In this document: in pieces, positions 45,296 through 58,568 of the stretch
Layout of the letters: each line of letters begins with the position of its first letter
Position numbering within the stretch: the first letter of the stretch is position 1
Position numbers and translations under genes: made by a program
Assembly (NCBI RefSeq): GCF_032854445.1
Contig: NC_088297.1
Coordinates: forward strand, 7,179,375 to 7,243,374
Direction of reading: 5' to 3'
From: Liolophura sinensis
Taxonomy: Eukaryota > Mollusca > Polyplacophora > Chitonida > Chitonidae
Length of the DNA: 64,000 nt
Notes under the pieces: model-generated
What the model was told of the DNA's origin: nothing
The model's input: the letters and a program-made list of their open reading frames with translations, nothing else
Databases searched by the model: none

Positions 45296-47492
45296 TCTTA
45301 TACACATTCAACAACGTCATCAGCATGAAATAATGCAGTCTCTCACAGGAAGTCTATTATTGGTTTTCAAAGACATAAATAATGGCTATTACACAGAGGC
45401 ACATAAATCTGAAACTTTTTTTACAGTGACAAAGGTTAAATTTTTCACAAAACTGGCTCAACAGTACCTGAACAAATATACTGGACGAGCTAAACATTGA
45501 GCAGACTTGGTGTCACAGACCAACAGGAAAATGAAGCCCTACTTATCATAGCCATTTGGCTTCATCTTCCTCTCAGCTGTCATCATAATGCTCACATCCA
45601 TGTTCATGATGCATACACAGCTTATTGCCCTCTGTGAAAACAAGAGGTTTGGTCTTCATCTGGTTTTCATCTGGTCAAATAATTTTGAACGTTTGAACAA
45701 TTACCTGCCCCGATGGCTCACTTGGTAGAGCGTCTCTTTCGAGCGGTAGATCCAAGCTCCATCCTGTGTTGGGTCACACACGCATTGAGTCCAGTATTAA
45801 GGGGATAGTGCAACGACTTGTTAGCCTGTATCGGTATTATGCCTCGGGCCGGACGCCTCGCTTACCTTCAGGAAGTCGTCTCTGTCAAGCAGCACTAGAT
45901 AAAAGAGCAGTGGAAATCCATCCTGCAACAAGGAGGCACATTACACGTACATGCACTCTAAGGAATCCTCTGTTGTTGTATCAATGCAACATTGTTAAGT
46001 ACAACGTTAAATCCTAACCACTCAATCAGTCAGTGAAACATTTACACATATAATATGCAAACTTCATTTTCATGCGTGTCAAATTTGCTTAGAATTTACA
46101 AAATACCCACATGAAAATTGCTACAGTCACAGTTTACATTACAAGCCTTCAATCCCAATTAACTACATGTACACAGGAGTTATCCTTGATCTGTTTCCAT
46201 CGTCGTATGACTGAAACATTGTTGAGTACGACGCTAAACCCCAAGCACTCACTCCTTGATCTGCTTAAGCTCAGATTCAGGATAATTAACAAACGCATCC
46301 ATACAGAAGACTTGCATACATTATTATTTCATTCATTGTCAGTCTTATTCTATGCTGATCAGGTATCCTGTACTTTGCAGTTCTTCAAAACTATTCTCAG
46401 TTGAATTTTTACACTCTTATCCTCAATTAGTCATGTCACATTTCTACTAATTTTTGAAAAGCACTTTCAGACACAAGTTTGGCATCATCGATTCATTCTT
46501 TTATTTTGACTTCTGCCTTCATTCTAGGCCATGTTGCTCAGATTTCACAAACTTTTCTGCAAAGGTCAGGTTATCTTTGTGTAACTTCAAAATCATTTGG
46601 AAGACTAGCGCGTACTGACATGACTTTTGCACATCTCAGGATTTCGTACATTGTCATTGCTTGCAGCTTTTAGCAGAACTATTTCAGTATTTTGTGATTT
46701 CCACAAACTCCTTTAACTAGATTTATGAAAACCAGCTCAATCCATGCCTTAAGTGCAATATGGCAGGACAAAATAGCTGCCATTCGTTTCATCCATGCCT
46801 AACATTTGTACAGTTCTTGTCTTTACACTTTTCAGAACATTTACATCTGTGTTAAAATTACATGTCTTTTCTTAAGGATTCTACTCTCTGTTTCGTGTCA
46901 GTATGAACTATTTTCTGTTTGCTTTATACTTCTTCAGCTCTTCACTATCCTGGAGGATATTGATAAGTGAAAGTTGAAAATGGCCATCCACTGCTATACA
47001 CACACCTGTTTCTTACCAGGGTGACGTTTTCTGTCATCCCTTTATTTACACATTCATTTACAATTTTCAGTCATTTCTTTCATGACTTCATTATATCAAC
47101 ATGGACTGTATTGAGCTGTCAGCAGAGTTTTCATCTGTTAACATCAACTGCATATATTGTGCATATGGCTCAAAGAGTTATTCCCCCTGTTTCTCGTCTT
47201 TTCAGAGATAATTAAAAAGCTTCTCTTTATTTATTGCTTCATAACAGACAGGGAGAGCAAAACTATACTTACACATACTTTTCAATTCACGGTAGATTAA
47301 GTTTTCAAAACACATATATATTTTCTTCCTTAAATTAAAAATTATGCCTTAGGGACACAAAATTACAGAGTTTTGTGGTTAGAATATTTACATTTCAAAT
47401 GGTGATATTTTCTGGTTTAATCTTTCATATATTGCTTTTCACATTTCATGGTCAACAAGAATTAAACGTCTCAACATAAACCAAGTTCATCT
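45296..47492 (+). repeat. Block R, unit 3
   Basis: Full R block with SINE (45704-46034), SINE tail with duplication (46184-46266, second repeat mutated at one base) and a reverse motif near 47167. Confidence 0.9.
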
Positions 47493-47983
47493 CATTATGA
47501 AAGACAGGAAAACAAAATGTTACACCACAGATTGACAAGCCATGATACATGTGAACAGCCCACTCCGAGGAAGGCCTTACACGTGGGTAAAGGGAGATAA
47601 CTCTGCCATTTCCTCCAGGCAACTGGTACACTGGTTTGAAAGATCTGTTTTACCAACAATGTCCTATTTTCTCCCCGAAGCTAATGTAAACAAGTGTCTT
47701 TCATTTGATATACTCTGTTAAATATAAAATACCACATCTAATTAGTGTATAGGACATGTTCTGTTATAATGGCTTTAGGATAGGACATGTTCTGTTATAA
47801 TGTCTTTAGGATAGGATGTGTTCTATTATTATGTCATTCTAATTTCTTTCTCTCCTCCATCACATATGACGCAGCTCCGACATGGGAACACATTTCTTGA
47901 TTTCATTGGTAAGGGTTGTATCTTTCATTTATGATGTTCATCAATAATTTGGTCATGAACTCTTACACATGTAACATAAAGTG
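47493..47983 (+). repeat. Linker between R and P (unit 3/4)
   Basis: Motif element (47505-47636), three-copy 31-bp repeat (about 47749-47834) and 34-nt exon-like segment with intact acceptor (47875-47908). Confidence 0.9.
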
Positions 47984-48650
47984 TAGAGTATTCCGTAATG
48001 TTCGATTCTCTCCTCACGTGGAGCAGTAGCAGGGTTATACACACCATTTACACACCATTACACACAAGGAGCATTTCTAAATCTTCAGTAATGACTGTTT
48101 TAACGTTTAGCATATGCATTCCATCTTGACAAGAATGTCTTTATCAACTTTTCTGCTATTCACATCATTTCATATTCGAACATTTCGCGGGGCCTCCGTG
48201 GCTCAGTTCGTTAGCGCGCTAGCGCAGGGTAATGATCCAGGAGTCTCTCACCAATGCGGTCGGTGTGAGTTCGAGTCCAGCTGATGTAGGCTTCCTCTCC
48301 GGCCGTAAGTGGAAAGGTCTTATAGCAACCTGCGGATGGTCGTGGGTTTCCCTGAGGGCTCTGCCCAGTTTCCTCCCACCGCAATGCTGGCCGCCGTCGT
48401 ATAAGTGAAATAATCTTGAGTGCAGTGCAAAACACCAACCAAATAAAATAAATAAGTAAATATACCAGTGCTTGAGCTGTGGTACAAATTGTAAACCTGT
48501 AATGAGAGTGGAGTTGTGATTGGTGTATCTGAGTCTTCTTTCAGAGGCATTTAGGAATTGGGATGGTATAGATTGACAGAGGCATTAGAGGCATCTGAGG
48601 TAAATAACTGAACCATTCCACCAGATCACATTGCGTACAATACACGTCAA
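47984..48650 (+). repeat. Block P-short, unit 4
   Basis: Keeps the left end of P through the forward SINE, then joins directly to the TATACCAGTGCTTGAG sequence that in P-long lies beyond the reversed SINE. The gypsy fragment and the exon-like segment are absent. Confidence 0.9.
48189..48460 (+). mobile_element. tRNA-derived SINE, near full length (P-short, unit 4)
   Basis: Near-complete copy: A box TGGCTCAGTTCG, B box GAGTTCGAGTCC, the AACCTGCGGATGGTCGTGGG segment, the CCTCCCACCGCAATGCTGGC body and an A+T tail. About 270 bp. The best reference copy in the window together with 58112. Confidence 0.85.
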
Positions 48651-51600
48651 GTCTGCCTACATGTACCTCACATACAACGCAGACAGGGCTGTTATGTCAT
48701 GTGCCAATGGCCTCGGCCTGTGGTGTAGGTATGGGGTCTGTCGACTTACTCTATGGTCACAATCCGCTATCACATGTGACGTACTTGATCTTTATTTCAT
48801 CACTCACAGTGACTCCATTGTTAGAATCTGGAGACATGTTCTGTACATGTGCTTCTATGCTGAATGAATAATACAATGGAGTCACAGTACCTGGGCACAA
48901 TTGGAATCATGACCCCCCCCCCCCATTAGTGCATTTCCTCGGGAGGGATGAATGTACATCCTTGATGAATGTTATTCTGTGTATTTTAGAATGTCAAGTC
49001 TTTTTTTCGCTGCCAGTCTGCCATTTTTGGTTTACATGTGCATTGATCAGAATTATGGAAATTGTCTAACCTTTGGGCAGGTATGAGCTTTAATGATGAA
49101 AGTTTGAAATTCCAGGCGAGAAAGCACGAAACCCTTAGTGACGAGGCTTCGGGTGACGTCCCCTTAGTGTTGCGAGGCACCCCTCCCAGCTGCCTCCATA
49201 GAAATGTCCAGATTTTGACAGTCTAGTTCTGTCAAGATTTTCATGGCTGTTTTCTCACAGCCTGAGCCCTGTTTGCACCAAAGCCTATTGACCATGGAAT
49301 GTTTGGGGCTGAGCTACAGCGCTAAACGTCAACATTGCCAATTATGGAAAGTTCATGCGGGTCTGAGGCCAGTTATTTTCAGCAGATGGTCTTCTCAGGT
49401 TAAATAGTGTGGCGGCTTACCATTGGGTGCAAATGTGACCGGACATTCCCTTTAGAGGCCAATCTTTCTACACCCTTCAAGATTTTTGCACATCAAAAGT
49501 CATACCTGATGTAGTTCTGGACGCTGACTCCAAATAGAGCAGGATTTCTAACCACAGCAACCAGCTTGAACCCTGGCATCACTGCTTCAGCGGCTCTATT
49601 TGTTCTTTTTGACAAGAGACAGCTAAAGTAGATTTTTTTTGGCTCACTTTTTATTTTCCATTACAATTATCTTTTTTCAGTACACGCAGGTTTTACAGGT
49701 AATGGCTAAAGCATGATCACATGATGATAATAGATTTAATAATAGATAGGACGGATGAACAGTACTGCCTTTTCGGTGGCTTAAGCAACATTAGCGGACC
49801 AGGCGTATCGTAGCGTCTGCTACTTGTTACCTTGTGCCTGTCAGATTGCTGAAATACACTTTCTATCTGCGCCTTTGACTGATGCGTGCGTTTATCTCTT
49901 ACCATCCATATAATTATTCTACAGTGTGCAAAAGCAGACGAATGACTACATGTGTACAATTTTGTCTTTTAGGAAAATCAGGGAATCCCAAAGTACTGTT
50001 CCCTGACGTGTTCTACAAGCCTTCAGAAAGACGATTAGAATGAAAAAAAAAGAAATGGAAATAGGCTATGGAGGCAAGAGATTCTACATCAACAGTGTTT
50101 AGGGTATCTGCAGGTGAACTCTCTAGTGGATATCTCAGGATTCAAGGTGCTAGACCAATTAGATGCCTATAGAATGTCAATTGGGCACTATATGTTGCCA
50201 ACCCCATGTGTAACTGGGCACAGTAACCTCAACTTAACGATAATACAAAACTTTAGCTGCTGTTTTTAGTCTTACACACTTATATTGGACCAGTACACCT
50301 TTTGAATTCACTTTTAAGTTGTTACTTTGCCTACGGCAGATTTCAGAACAACTGAATATCAAGATCCTCACATAAGTACAGACACGACAGCACAAAGCAA
50401 GGCTTCGAGCTGACAAGCCAGAATGAATGAGAACGCTCACTCAATGTCCCGACATACAGAAAAGGGGAGGTAACTCAGCCATTTCTGTTTCTAGGCAAGA
50501 CGCTTTACCCGATTCACATGAAGGATCAAATACACGTCACTCCCACACTAGGGCAATTACATGATTTAGAACTTCCAGACTGTTTTACAGATTTATTTCT
50601 TACTTCTTAACACAGGTAGTGCAAAAACAGTCCTAGATATATGTTTCTAGCTTTAAGTAAATTCAGATTTGGTTCTAAATGCTCCTAAAGGTTATGCATT
50701 TGGATGGAACAAAATCATTCACTTGTTGTTATGGGTAGTGGTTATGCATGCTGATATCTTCCGAGGCAAATTTTAACTGACATTAATAATTTAAAGTTCA
50801 GTTGTCACATTTGGTAAAGCCCATTCGAGGAGAATTGTTGACCACATCATTACAGACTGGATGACACATTGGATTGACAAGCCATCGGGGATATGAACAG
50901 CTCACTTAGGGGAAGGCCTGACTTGGGGAAGGGGAGGTAAGTCAGCCATTTCTATCACACAAGGTATAGTATTATGCATGTTGCGACAGTATTACAACAC
51001 TGGAAAAAAGTATTTCACCTATGGAAGATTAAAAAATGGACAATAGCCCCAAAGGAGACTGAAAGAGCACTGGACTGGGGCATGCTACATGTATCAATGG
51101 AATTCCAATACAGTCACATACGTCCAAAGTGGAAGTGGAGATGGACCATGAAGTTGTCAAAGTAAGACAACAATTGGAGAAGATGCAGGGAAGCAGAGAA
51201 AGGGTAGCTTAGGATACAGGCACCTCGGAATCCCAGGAAGGGTCTATAGCTCAAGAGCTGAAAGCCAAAAGAAGAACTAAGACGAAAGGTTGGCCTCAGG
51301 ATGGACAACAGATCTTGTTAGATGAACAACATTACGCGACAAGAGGTGCCAGTGCAGGTGTGGGTGTTGAAGATTTCGACTTACCCATTCAACATGTGAA
51401 AATTACTGATCTACTCCAAATTGAATGTTTCGAGCTTGTCTCTCAAATATGGCTTTCATGACCTTTGTCTGGTTTAGGCATATATTGAACTGGGATCTAC
51501 CTAGGTGAGTGGGGTCTGCAAGCCGTTCAGCTTCTTCAAAGGCTTCGCCAATCGGATGCAGTCCTCCACTCCTTTGGCTGACCTAGGACCTCTGTCAGTG

Positions 51601-51917
51601 GTACGGTACTATGCCATTTGATAATTTGAATGATATGCCCACTACAAATCTTTGAACTTCGTGCTTGAGAGTTAGGCCTATGAGAGGCAGACAAACAGAC
51701 ACAGTTCCAAGATAGAGGTACCCCAAGTTACATTCCTCCTACTCAAAAGTTTTTGCATGTATTAAGCACTAACGTTGTGTGTTAGGTTGAGAGAGGGTAG
51801 GAATCACGTGGTGTAAGAATTATTGGTTTTGACAAAAGTTGGCTGGTGTGATAGGACACAGACGCCCATTACAACTTCCGTTTTTCGAAAGGGACGAACG
51901 TTATTTTTGTATTTTAG

Positions 51918-52025
51918 GGTGTACAGTCTTTTTATCGCTGCCAGCCTGCCCGTTTTTGTGTACAGGTTTTTGTTTTTGTGCATGCTTGGTAGCAAAATGA
52001 TGGAAACTGTAAAAGCTTTGGGCAG
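51918..52025 (+). other. Exon-like segment with 12-nt insertion (unit 4)
   Basis: Equivalent of the 96-nt segment, here 108 nt. A TTTTTG duplication-like insertion after GTGTACAGG adds four codons (FLFL) without breaking the frame or the splice-like borders. Confidence 0.3.
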
Positions 52026-53846
52026 GTATGAGTTTTAATGATGAAAGGTTGAAATTCTGGGCAAGAGGACACAAGGAGACAAGTGGGGATGAGGCTGCGA
52101 GTGACGTCCCCTTGGCGTTGCTAGGCACCCCTCCCAGCTGCCGGCATAGAAAGGTCCAGATTTAAACGGTCAGCCTATGTCAAGATTTTTATGGCTTCTT
52201 TCTCACAGGCTGGGCCAGGTATGCACCAAAGCTTACTGGCTACGGAATGTTTGTGACTGAGCTACAGCGCTAAACGTTAACATTGTCGCTTATGGAAAAC
52301 TAATGGGGGTCTGTGACCTGTACTGACAGTTGTTCCAAAATACGTAATGTGTCACTGTGGGCTCAGATTTCGCAACAGCCAGATAATTTTTGCTGGGGAG
52401 TCCACGGCGGATACACAGATCTCGTTGACATTCTGCGGGACCATGTTCACTTTCCAAAAAGTGGTACGTGGGAGAAAAAATATTACCATGAACGCAGTCT
52501 GTGTCCCTATGTAAGCATGATGGCTTTCTGGTATTCAGTACTATAAAGATATTATACAAAACTGTTTCAGTGAAGTCTTTTTAAAATATGTTTATATACT
52601 TTCAGATACTGTGCGGCCCCAGCGATCACTTAAGAAGCGTGCCGATAAGCCACATGGGCCTAATATATTAGTCCCAGATTTATAGTGGGCCTAATATATT
52701 AGTCCCAAATTTACAGTGGGCTTACAGGCTACGTCTTGTTAGCTTTTAGCAAGCACAAATACCTGTTAAGTACTGGTATTTTGAAATAATTAAGTACAGG
52801 ACATTTACTTTTGTGTTTTTAATCCACATGAAACCCTAAATTATGATAGCTACATAAAGAAAATTCTGCTTGGAACTTTTTCATTATTAAGATCCAGTTT
52901 ATGTCCACTTTTTATTTTATTGGACGAGAATGGGTGTACTGTTGTTCAGAGGGATCCCAACTTTACGGACCCGCTGTCAACTTCACGGACCCGCTGGGAA
53001 CTTTACGGACCCACTGGCAACTCTACGTACATCCTCACAAACAAACAAACATGATTCATCAAACACAAACCGACATGGCGGAAATACTCCGCATTAGAGG
53101 TATGTTATGAAATAAAAATTCATTTCAGTATTATTTATTTATTCATTTGATTGGTGTGTAACACATTGCTAAAAAAACATTAACTTTTACGACTGCAGGC
53201 AGCATTATGGTCGGAGACAGCCGGGGAAAGGCAGGATTCCTGGCAAACCTTCTCACATACGGCAGGGCAGGAAGCCAGCATAAGCTGAACTTTAAATCAC
53301 AGCGAGCAAGGAGGCCCAAATTTAAATGGAAAGAGAATCATATATTGATGTGTAGGTTAAGAGTTTAATGTGTAGATGCCCTTTATTTATGTCGCAGGTG
53401 ACAGGAGTTTTTTTCCTTGCTAACAAGTATTTGTTTAACATATAAATACTTCCTGTTTAATCATTCCTCAGCATGTCTCTGCACAGGCAGAATGAAGTCT
53501 CTCTCTTCAGTATCCACTATTTTATCTTCATGTAAAATTTAGATTTGAACACTGCATAAGAGGACCATAAGACAGGGGTAGGACCAGAGAGAGCCAAGGC
53601 AATTATGGGTGGAAAAAATCAAACGTGGACCAGAAGGCACTGATGGCAGGTATTTAAATATATAGCCGGTATGTAGCGTCTCCTTTGCCAGTAGATTTAA
53701 GGGTAATCTTTTGCTCAGTTGTGGACAAACAGTGCAGTGATTCTACGCTAGTGCACATTTCTTTGAGCCGGTTAAATATTTTATTAAATGTAGCAAAAAC
53801 TATATCTGATTGTATACATTGTGGCACCATTCTTTTAGACTTGATT

Positions 53847-54008
53847 TGAGGCCTCCAAGGCTCAGCTGATTACCTCTCTAGCGCAGTGTAATGACCAAGG
53901 AACCTCTCACCAGTGCCCTGTTTCCTCCCACCATAATGCTGGCCTCCCTTGCATAAGTGAAATATTCTTGAGTACAGCATAAAACACCAATAAAATAAAT
54001 AAATAAAA
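53847..54008 (+). mobile_element. Truncated forward SINE (Q, unit 4)
   Basis: Equivalent of 10716-10877, with the variants shared by units 2-4. Confidence 0.8.
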
Positions 54009-54652
54009 TTTAGACTTGATTTAATTGCCTGTGATTTGTGAGAGCTCTCAATAGATGACAGGCATTGGAAGAGCAGTTATGGATTATTACAGAATTCCTG
54101 ATACACTAAGACCAGACAAATGGGGACACACAATCACACCTTCCCTGAATGACAAATTTTATGCACTTTTTGGCAAGAAAGTCAGAATTTCATCTGAAAA
54201 TTAAATGCATTTTTAAGTTCAAATTTCAACTTACATGGCAAGACTGTCATGCTTCCTACTCAGTTCAAACAGCTTTAAAAATGGAAATTTTTCATATATT
54301 CTTCTGTCCAATGATTTGAGAGCACATTATCAGATAAAATTCCGTGGGATAAGGAGTATCATGCTCAGGGTTTTCAGTCCAGTAGCATTCAGGGCTAGCT
54401 GATTTTGATAGTTCTGAGAGTTAAAACATTTTAGTAAGTGGAAAACTGATTGTGGCCTGCCAGCTAAGCACATCATAGGATGTGTGTGTCCTGTTTTCAA
54501 TCTTTTAGTCATGGTTTTCACTAAGCCCATAGCGATAGTTGAGAAGGGATTAGTATTGGTCCACATCAGTGCGCGAAGGAAATTTATAGGCTGTTTGCCT
54601 TAGAAAAATAAAGAGAGAAAAATTTTGTGTTGCTTTACATGAGTGATCATGA

Positions 54653-54794
54653 GCATTACTGCTTCCCCTTGTGTAGAAATGCTTTGCTACATGTCATGTG
54701 CATTACTGTTTCACCTTGTGGAGAAATGCTTAGCTTCATGTCATGTGCATTACTGTTTCACCTTGTTGGAAAATGCTTTGCTACATTTTTCTTC
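54653..54794. repeat. 47-bp minisatellite, 3 copies (unit 4)
   Basis: Three-unit allele identical in layout to units 2 and 3. Confidence 0.95.
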
Positions 54795-55019
54795 AATCAT
54801 ACAAATAAATAAACGTTTCTGTGCTTTTTCACCATATCTGTTGTAATATGGAGCTTTTTTTTTTTCTCAAAAGTGAAGTGGATCAATGATAGTGATTTTG
54901 TTCATTTTGTTCTTGTGGAATATCTCGTTAGCTCATGAAATATTACATTCTCTGTTTAAATGGAGCTTTGTTTTGCTTTATGATTTTTTTTTTTCAGTTT
55001 TAACATGAAGCACACCCTT

Positions 55020-55253
55020 GAAGCAGAGGGTCAGTGGCCTTCACAGCTTTTTCCACACCGGCAGCTGACTTCCCGTCTCTATCAGTAGTCTCATAGTTGA
55101 CCAGCATGTCCTGCAGCCAAAGATAACACAGCCAAGAGTATCTCGCATGTCACTGTGTGACCACAACTTGTGGACAGCTCCATGACCTAATGTCAAGAAT
55201 ATCTGGCGCGTCCTTGTGTGACCACAACTTGTGGACAGCTCCATGACCTAATG
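55020..55253 (-). pseudogene. Truncated relic of exon 12218-12422 (unit 4)
   Basis: Same lesions as units 2 and 3. Confidence 0.75.
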
Positions 55254-57359
55254 TCTTATACACATTCAACACAGGAAGTCTATTATTGGTTTTCAAAGAC
55301 ATAAATAATGGCTATTACACAGAGGCACATAAATCTGAAACTTTTTTTACAGTGACAAAGGTTAAATTTTTCACAAAACTGGCTCAACAGTACCTGAACA
55401 AATATACTGGATGAGCTAAACATTGAGCAGACTTGGTGTCAGAGACCAACACGAAAATGAAGCCCTACTTATCATAGCCATTTGGCTTCATCTTCCTCTC
55501 AGCTGTCATCATAATGCTCACATCCATGTTCATGATGCATACACAGCTTAGTGCCCTCTGTGAAAACAAGACGGTTGGTCTTCATCTGGTTTTCATCTGG
55601 TCAAATACTTTTGAACGTTTGAACAATTACCTGCCCCGATGGCTCACTTGGTAGAGCGTCTCTTTCGAGCGGTAGATCCAAGCTCCATCCTGGGTTGGGT
55701 CACACACGCATTGAGTCCAGTATTAAGGGGATAGTGCAACGACTTGTTTGCCTGTATCAGTATCATGCCTCGGGCCGGACGCCTCGCTTACCTTCAGGAA
55801 GTCGTCTCTGTCAAGCAGCACTAGATAAAAGAGCAGTGGAAATCCATCCTGCAACAAGGAGGCACATTACACATACATACACTAAGGAATCCTCTGTTGT
55901 CGTATCAATGCAACATTGTTAAGTACAACGTTAAATCCTAACCACTCAATCAGTCAGTGAAACATTTACACATATAATATGCAAACTTCATTTTCATGCG
56001 TGTCAAATTTCCTGAGAATTTACAAAATACCCACATGAAAATTTCTACAGTCACAGTTTACATTACAAGCCTTCAATCCCAATTAACTACATGTACACAG
56101 GAGTTTTCCTTGATCTGTTTCCATCGTCGTATGACTGAAACATTGTTGAGTACGACGCTAAACCCGAAGCACTCACTCCTTGATCTGTTTAAGCTCAGAT
56201 TCAGTATTTTTAACAAACGCATCCATACAGAAGACTTGCATACATTATTATTTCATTCATTGTCAGTCTTATTCTATGCTGATCAGGTATCCTGTACTTT
56301 GCAGTTCTTCAAAACTATTCTCAGTTGAATTTTTACACTCTTATCCTCAATTAGTCATGTCACATTTCTACTAATTTTTGAAAAGCACTTTCAGACAGAG
56401 GTTTGGCATCATCGATTCATTCTTTTATTTTGACTTCTGCCTTCATTCTAGGCCATGTTGCTCAGATTTCACAAACTTTTCTGCAAAGGTCAGGTTATCT
56501 TTGTGTAACTTCAAAATCATTTGGAAGACTAGCGCATACTGACATGACTTTTGCACATCTCAGGATTTCGTACATTGTCATTGCTTGCAGCTTTTAGCAG
56601 AACTATTTCAGTATTTTGTAAGTGCAATATGGCAGGACAAAATAGCTGTCATTCGTTCCATCCATGCCTAACATTTGTACAGTTCTTGTCTTTACACTTT
56701 TCAGAACATTTACATCTGTGTTAAAATTACATGTCTTTTCTTAAGGATTCTACTCTCTGTTTCATGTCAGCATGAACTATTTTCTGTTTGCTTTATACTT
56801 CTTCAGCTCTTCACTATCCTAGAGGATAATGATAAGTGAAAGTTGAAAATGGCCATCCACTGCTATACACAAACCTGTTTCTTACCAGCGTGACGTTTTC
56901 TGTCATCCCTTTATTTACACATTCATTTACAGTTTTCAGTCATTTCTTTCATGACTTCATTATATCAACATGGACTGTATTGAACTGTCAGCAGAGTTTT
57001 CATCTGTTAACATCAACTGCATATATTGTGCATATGGCTCAAAGAGCAATTCCCCTTGTTTCTCGTCTTTTCAGAGATAATTAAAAAGCTTCTCTTTATT
57101 TATTGCTTCATAACAGACAGGGAGAGCAAAACTATACTTACACATACTTTTCAATTCACGGTAGATTAAGCTTTCAAAACATATATATTTTCTTCCTTAA
57201 TTTAAAAATTATTCCTTAGTTACACAAAATTACAGAGTTTTGTGGTTAGAATATTTACAGTTCAAATGGTGATATTTTCTGGTTTAATCTTTCATATATT
57301 GCTTTTCACATTTCATGGTCTACAAGAATTAAACGTCTCAACATAAACCAAGTTCATCT
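55254..57359 (+). repeat. Block R, unit 4
   Basis: R block with two private deletions: about 34 bp after CACATTCAAC (55262-55272) and about 55 bp after GTATTTTGT near 56618. SINE at 55630-55958, SINE tail with duplication at 56108-56190. The reverse motif near 57035 reads CTCAAAGAGCAATTCCCC. Confidence 0.9.
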
Positions 57360-57911
57360 CATTATGAAAAACAGGAAAACAAAATGTTACACCACAGATT
57401 GACCAGCCTTGATACATGTGAACAGCCCACTCCGAGGAAGGCGTTACACATGGGTAAAGGGAGGTAACTCTGCCATTTCCGTCAGGCAACTGGTACACTG
57501 GTTTGAAAGATCTATTTTACCAACAATGTCCTATTTTCTCCCACAAGCTAATGTAAGCAAATGTCTTTTATTTGATATACTCTGTTAAATATAAACTTCC
57601 ACATCTAATTTGTGGATGGGACATTTTCTGTTATAATGTCTTTAGGATAGGACATGTTCTGTTATAATGTCTTTAGGATAGGACATGTTCTGTTATAATG
57701 TCTTTAGGATAGGACATGTTCTATTATTATGTCTTTAGGATAGGATGTGTTCTATTATTATGTCATTCTAATTTCTTTCTCTCCTCCATCACATATGACG
57801 CATCTCCGACATGGGAACACATTTCTTGATTTCATTGGTAAGGGTTGTATCTTTTATTGATGATGTTCATCAATAATTTGGTCATGAACTCTTACACATG
57901 TAACATAAGTG
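57360..57911 (+). repeat. Linker between R and P (unit 4/5)
   Basis: Motif element with GGGAGGTAACTC (57372-57503), a five-copy 31-bp repeat (about 57614-57764) and the 34-nt segment with a lost acceptor (57804-57837). Confidence 0.9.
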
Positions 57912-58568
57912 TAGAGTATTCCATAATGTTCGATTCTCTCCTCACGTGGAGCAGTAGCAGGGCTATACACACCATTTATATTACACACAAGGAGCATTTC
58001 TAAAACTTCACTAATGACTGTTTTACCGTTTAGCATATGCATTCCATCTTGATAAGAATGTCTTTATCAACTTTTCTGCTATTCACATCATTTCATAGTC
58101 GAACATTTCGCGGGGCCTCCGTGGCTCAGTTGCTTAGCGCGCTAGCGCAGCGTAATAATCCAGGAGTCTCTCACCAATGCGGTCGCTGTGAGTTCGATTC
58201 CAGCTGATGCAGGCTTCCTCTCCGGCCGTAAGTGGAAAGGTCTTATAGCAACCTGCGGATGGTCGTGGGTTTCCCTGAGGGCTCTGCCCAGTTTCCTCCC
58301 ACCATAATGCTGGCCGCCGTCGTATAAGTGAAATATTCTTGAGTGCAGTGTAAAACAAAATCAAAATAAATAAGTAAATATACCAGTGCTTGAGCAGTGG
58401 TACAAAATGTAAACCTGTAATGAGAGTGGAGTTGTGATTGGTGTATCTGAGTCTTCTTTCAGAGGCATTTAGGAATTGGGATGGTATAGATTGACAGAGG
58501 CATTAGAGGCATCTGAGGTAAATAACTGAACCATTCCACCAGATCACATTGCGTACAATACACGTCAA
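57912..58568 (+). repeat. Block P-short, unit 5
   Basis: Same short form and same junction as unit 4, so the shortening happened once. Confidence 0.9.
58112..58380 (+). mobile_element. tRNA-derived SINE, near full length (P-short, unit 5)
   Basis: A box TGGCTCAGTTGC, B box GAGTTCGATTCC, complete body and a CAAAATAAATAAGTAAAT tail. Confidence 0.85.

Larger units (their letters stand above)
48651..55019 (+). repeat. Block Q, unit 4
   Basis: Landmarks: poly-C of 12 (48913-48924), repeat a (about 48965), motif elements (about 50462, 50928), repeat b (about 51892), 20-bp minisatellite (about 52958), reversed SINE (53132-53317), truncated SINE (53847-54008) and 47-bp minisatellite (54653-54794). 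Length 6369 bp. Confidence 0.9.
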
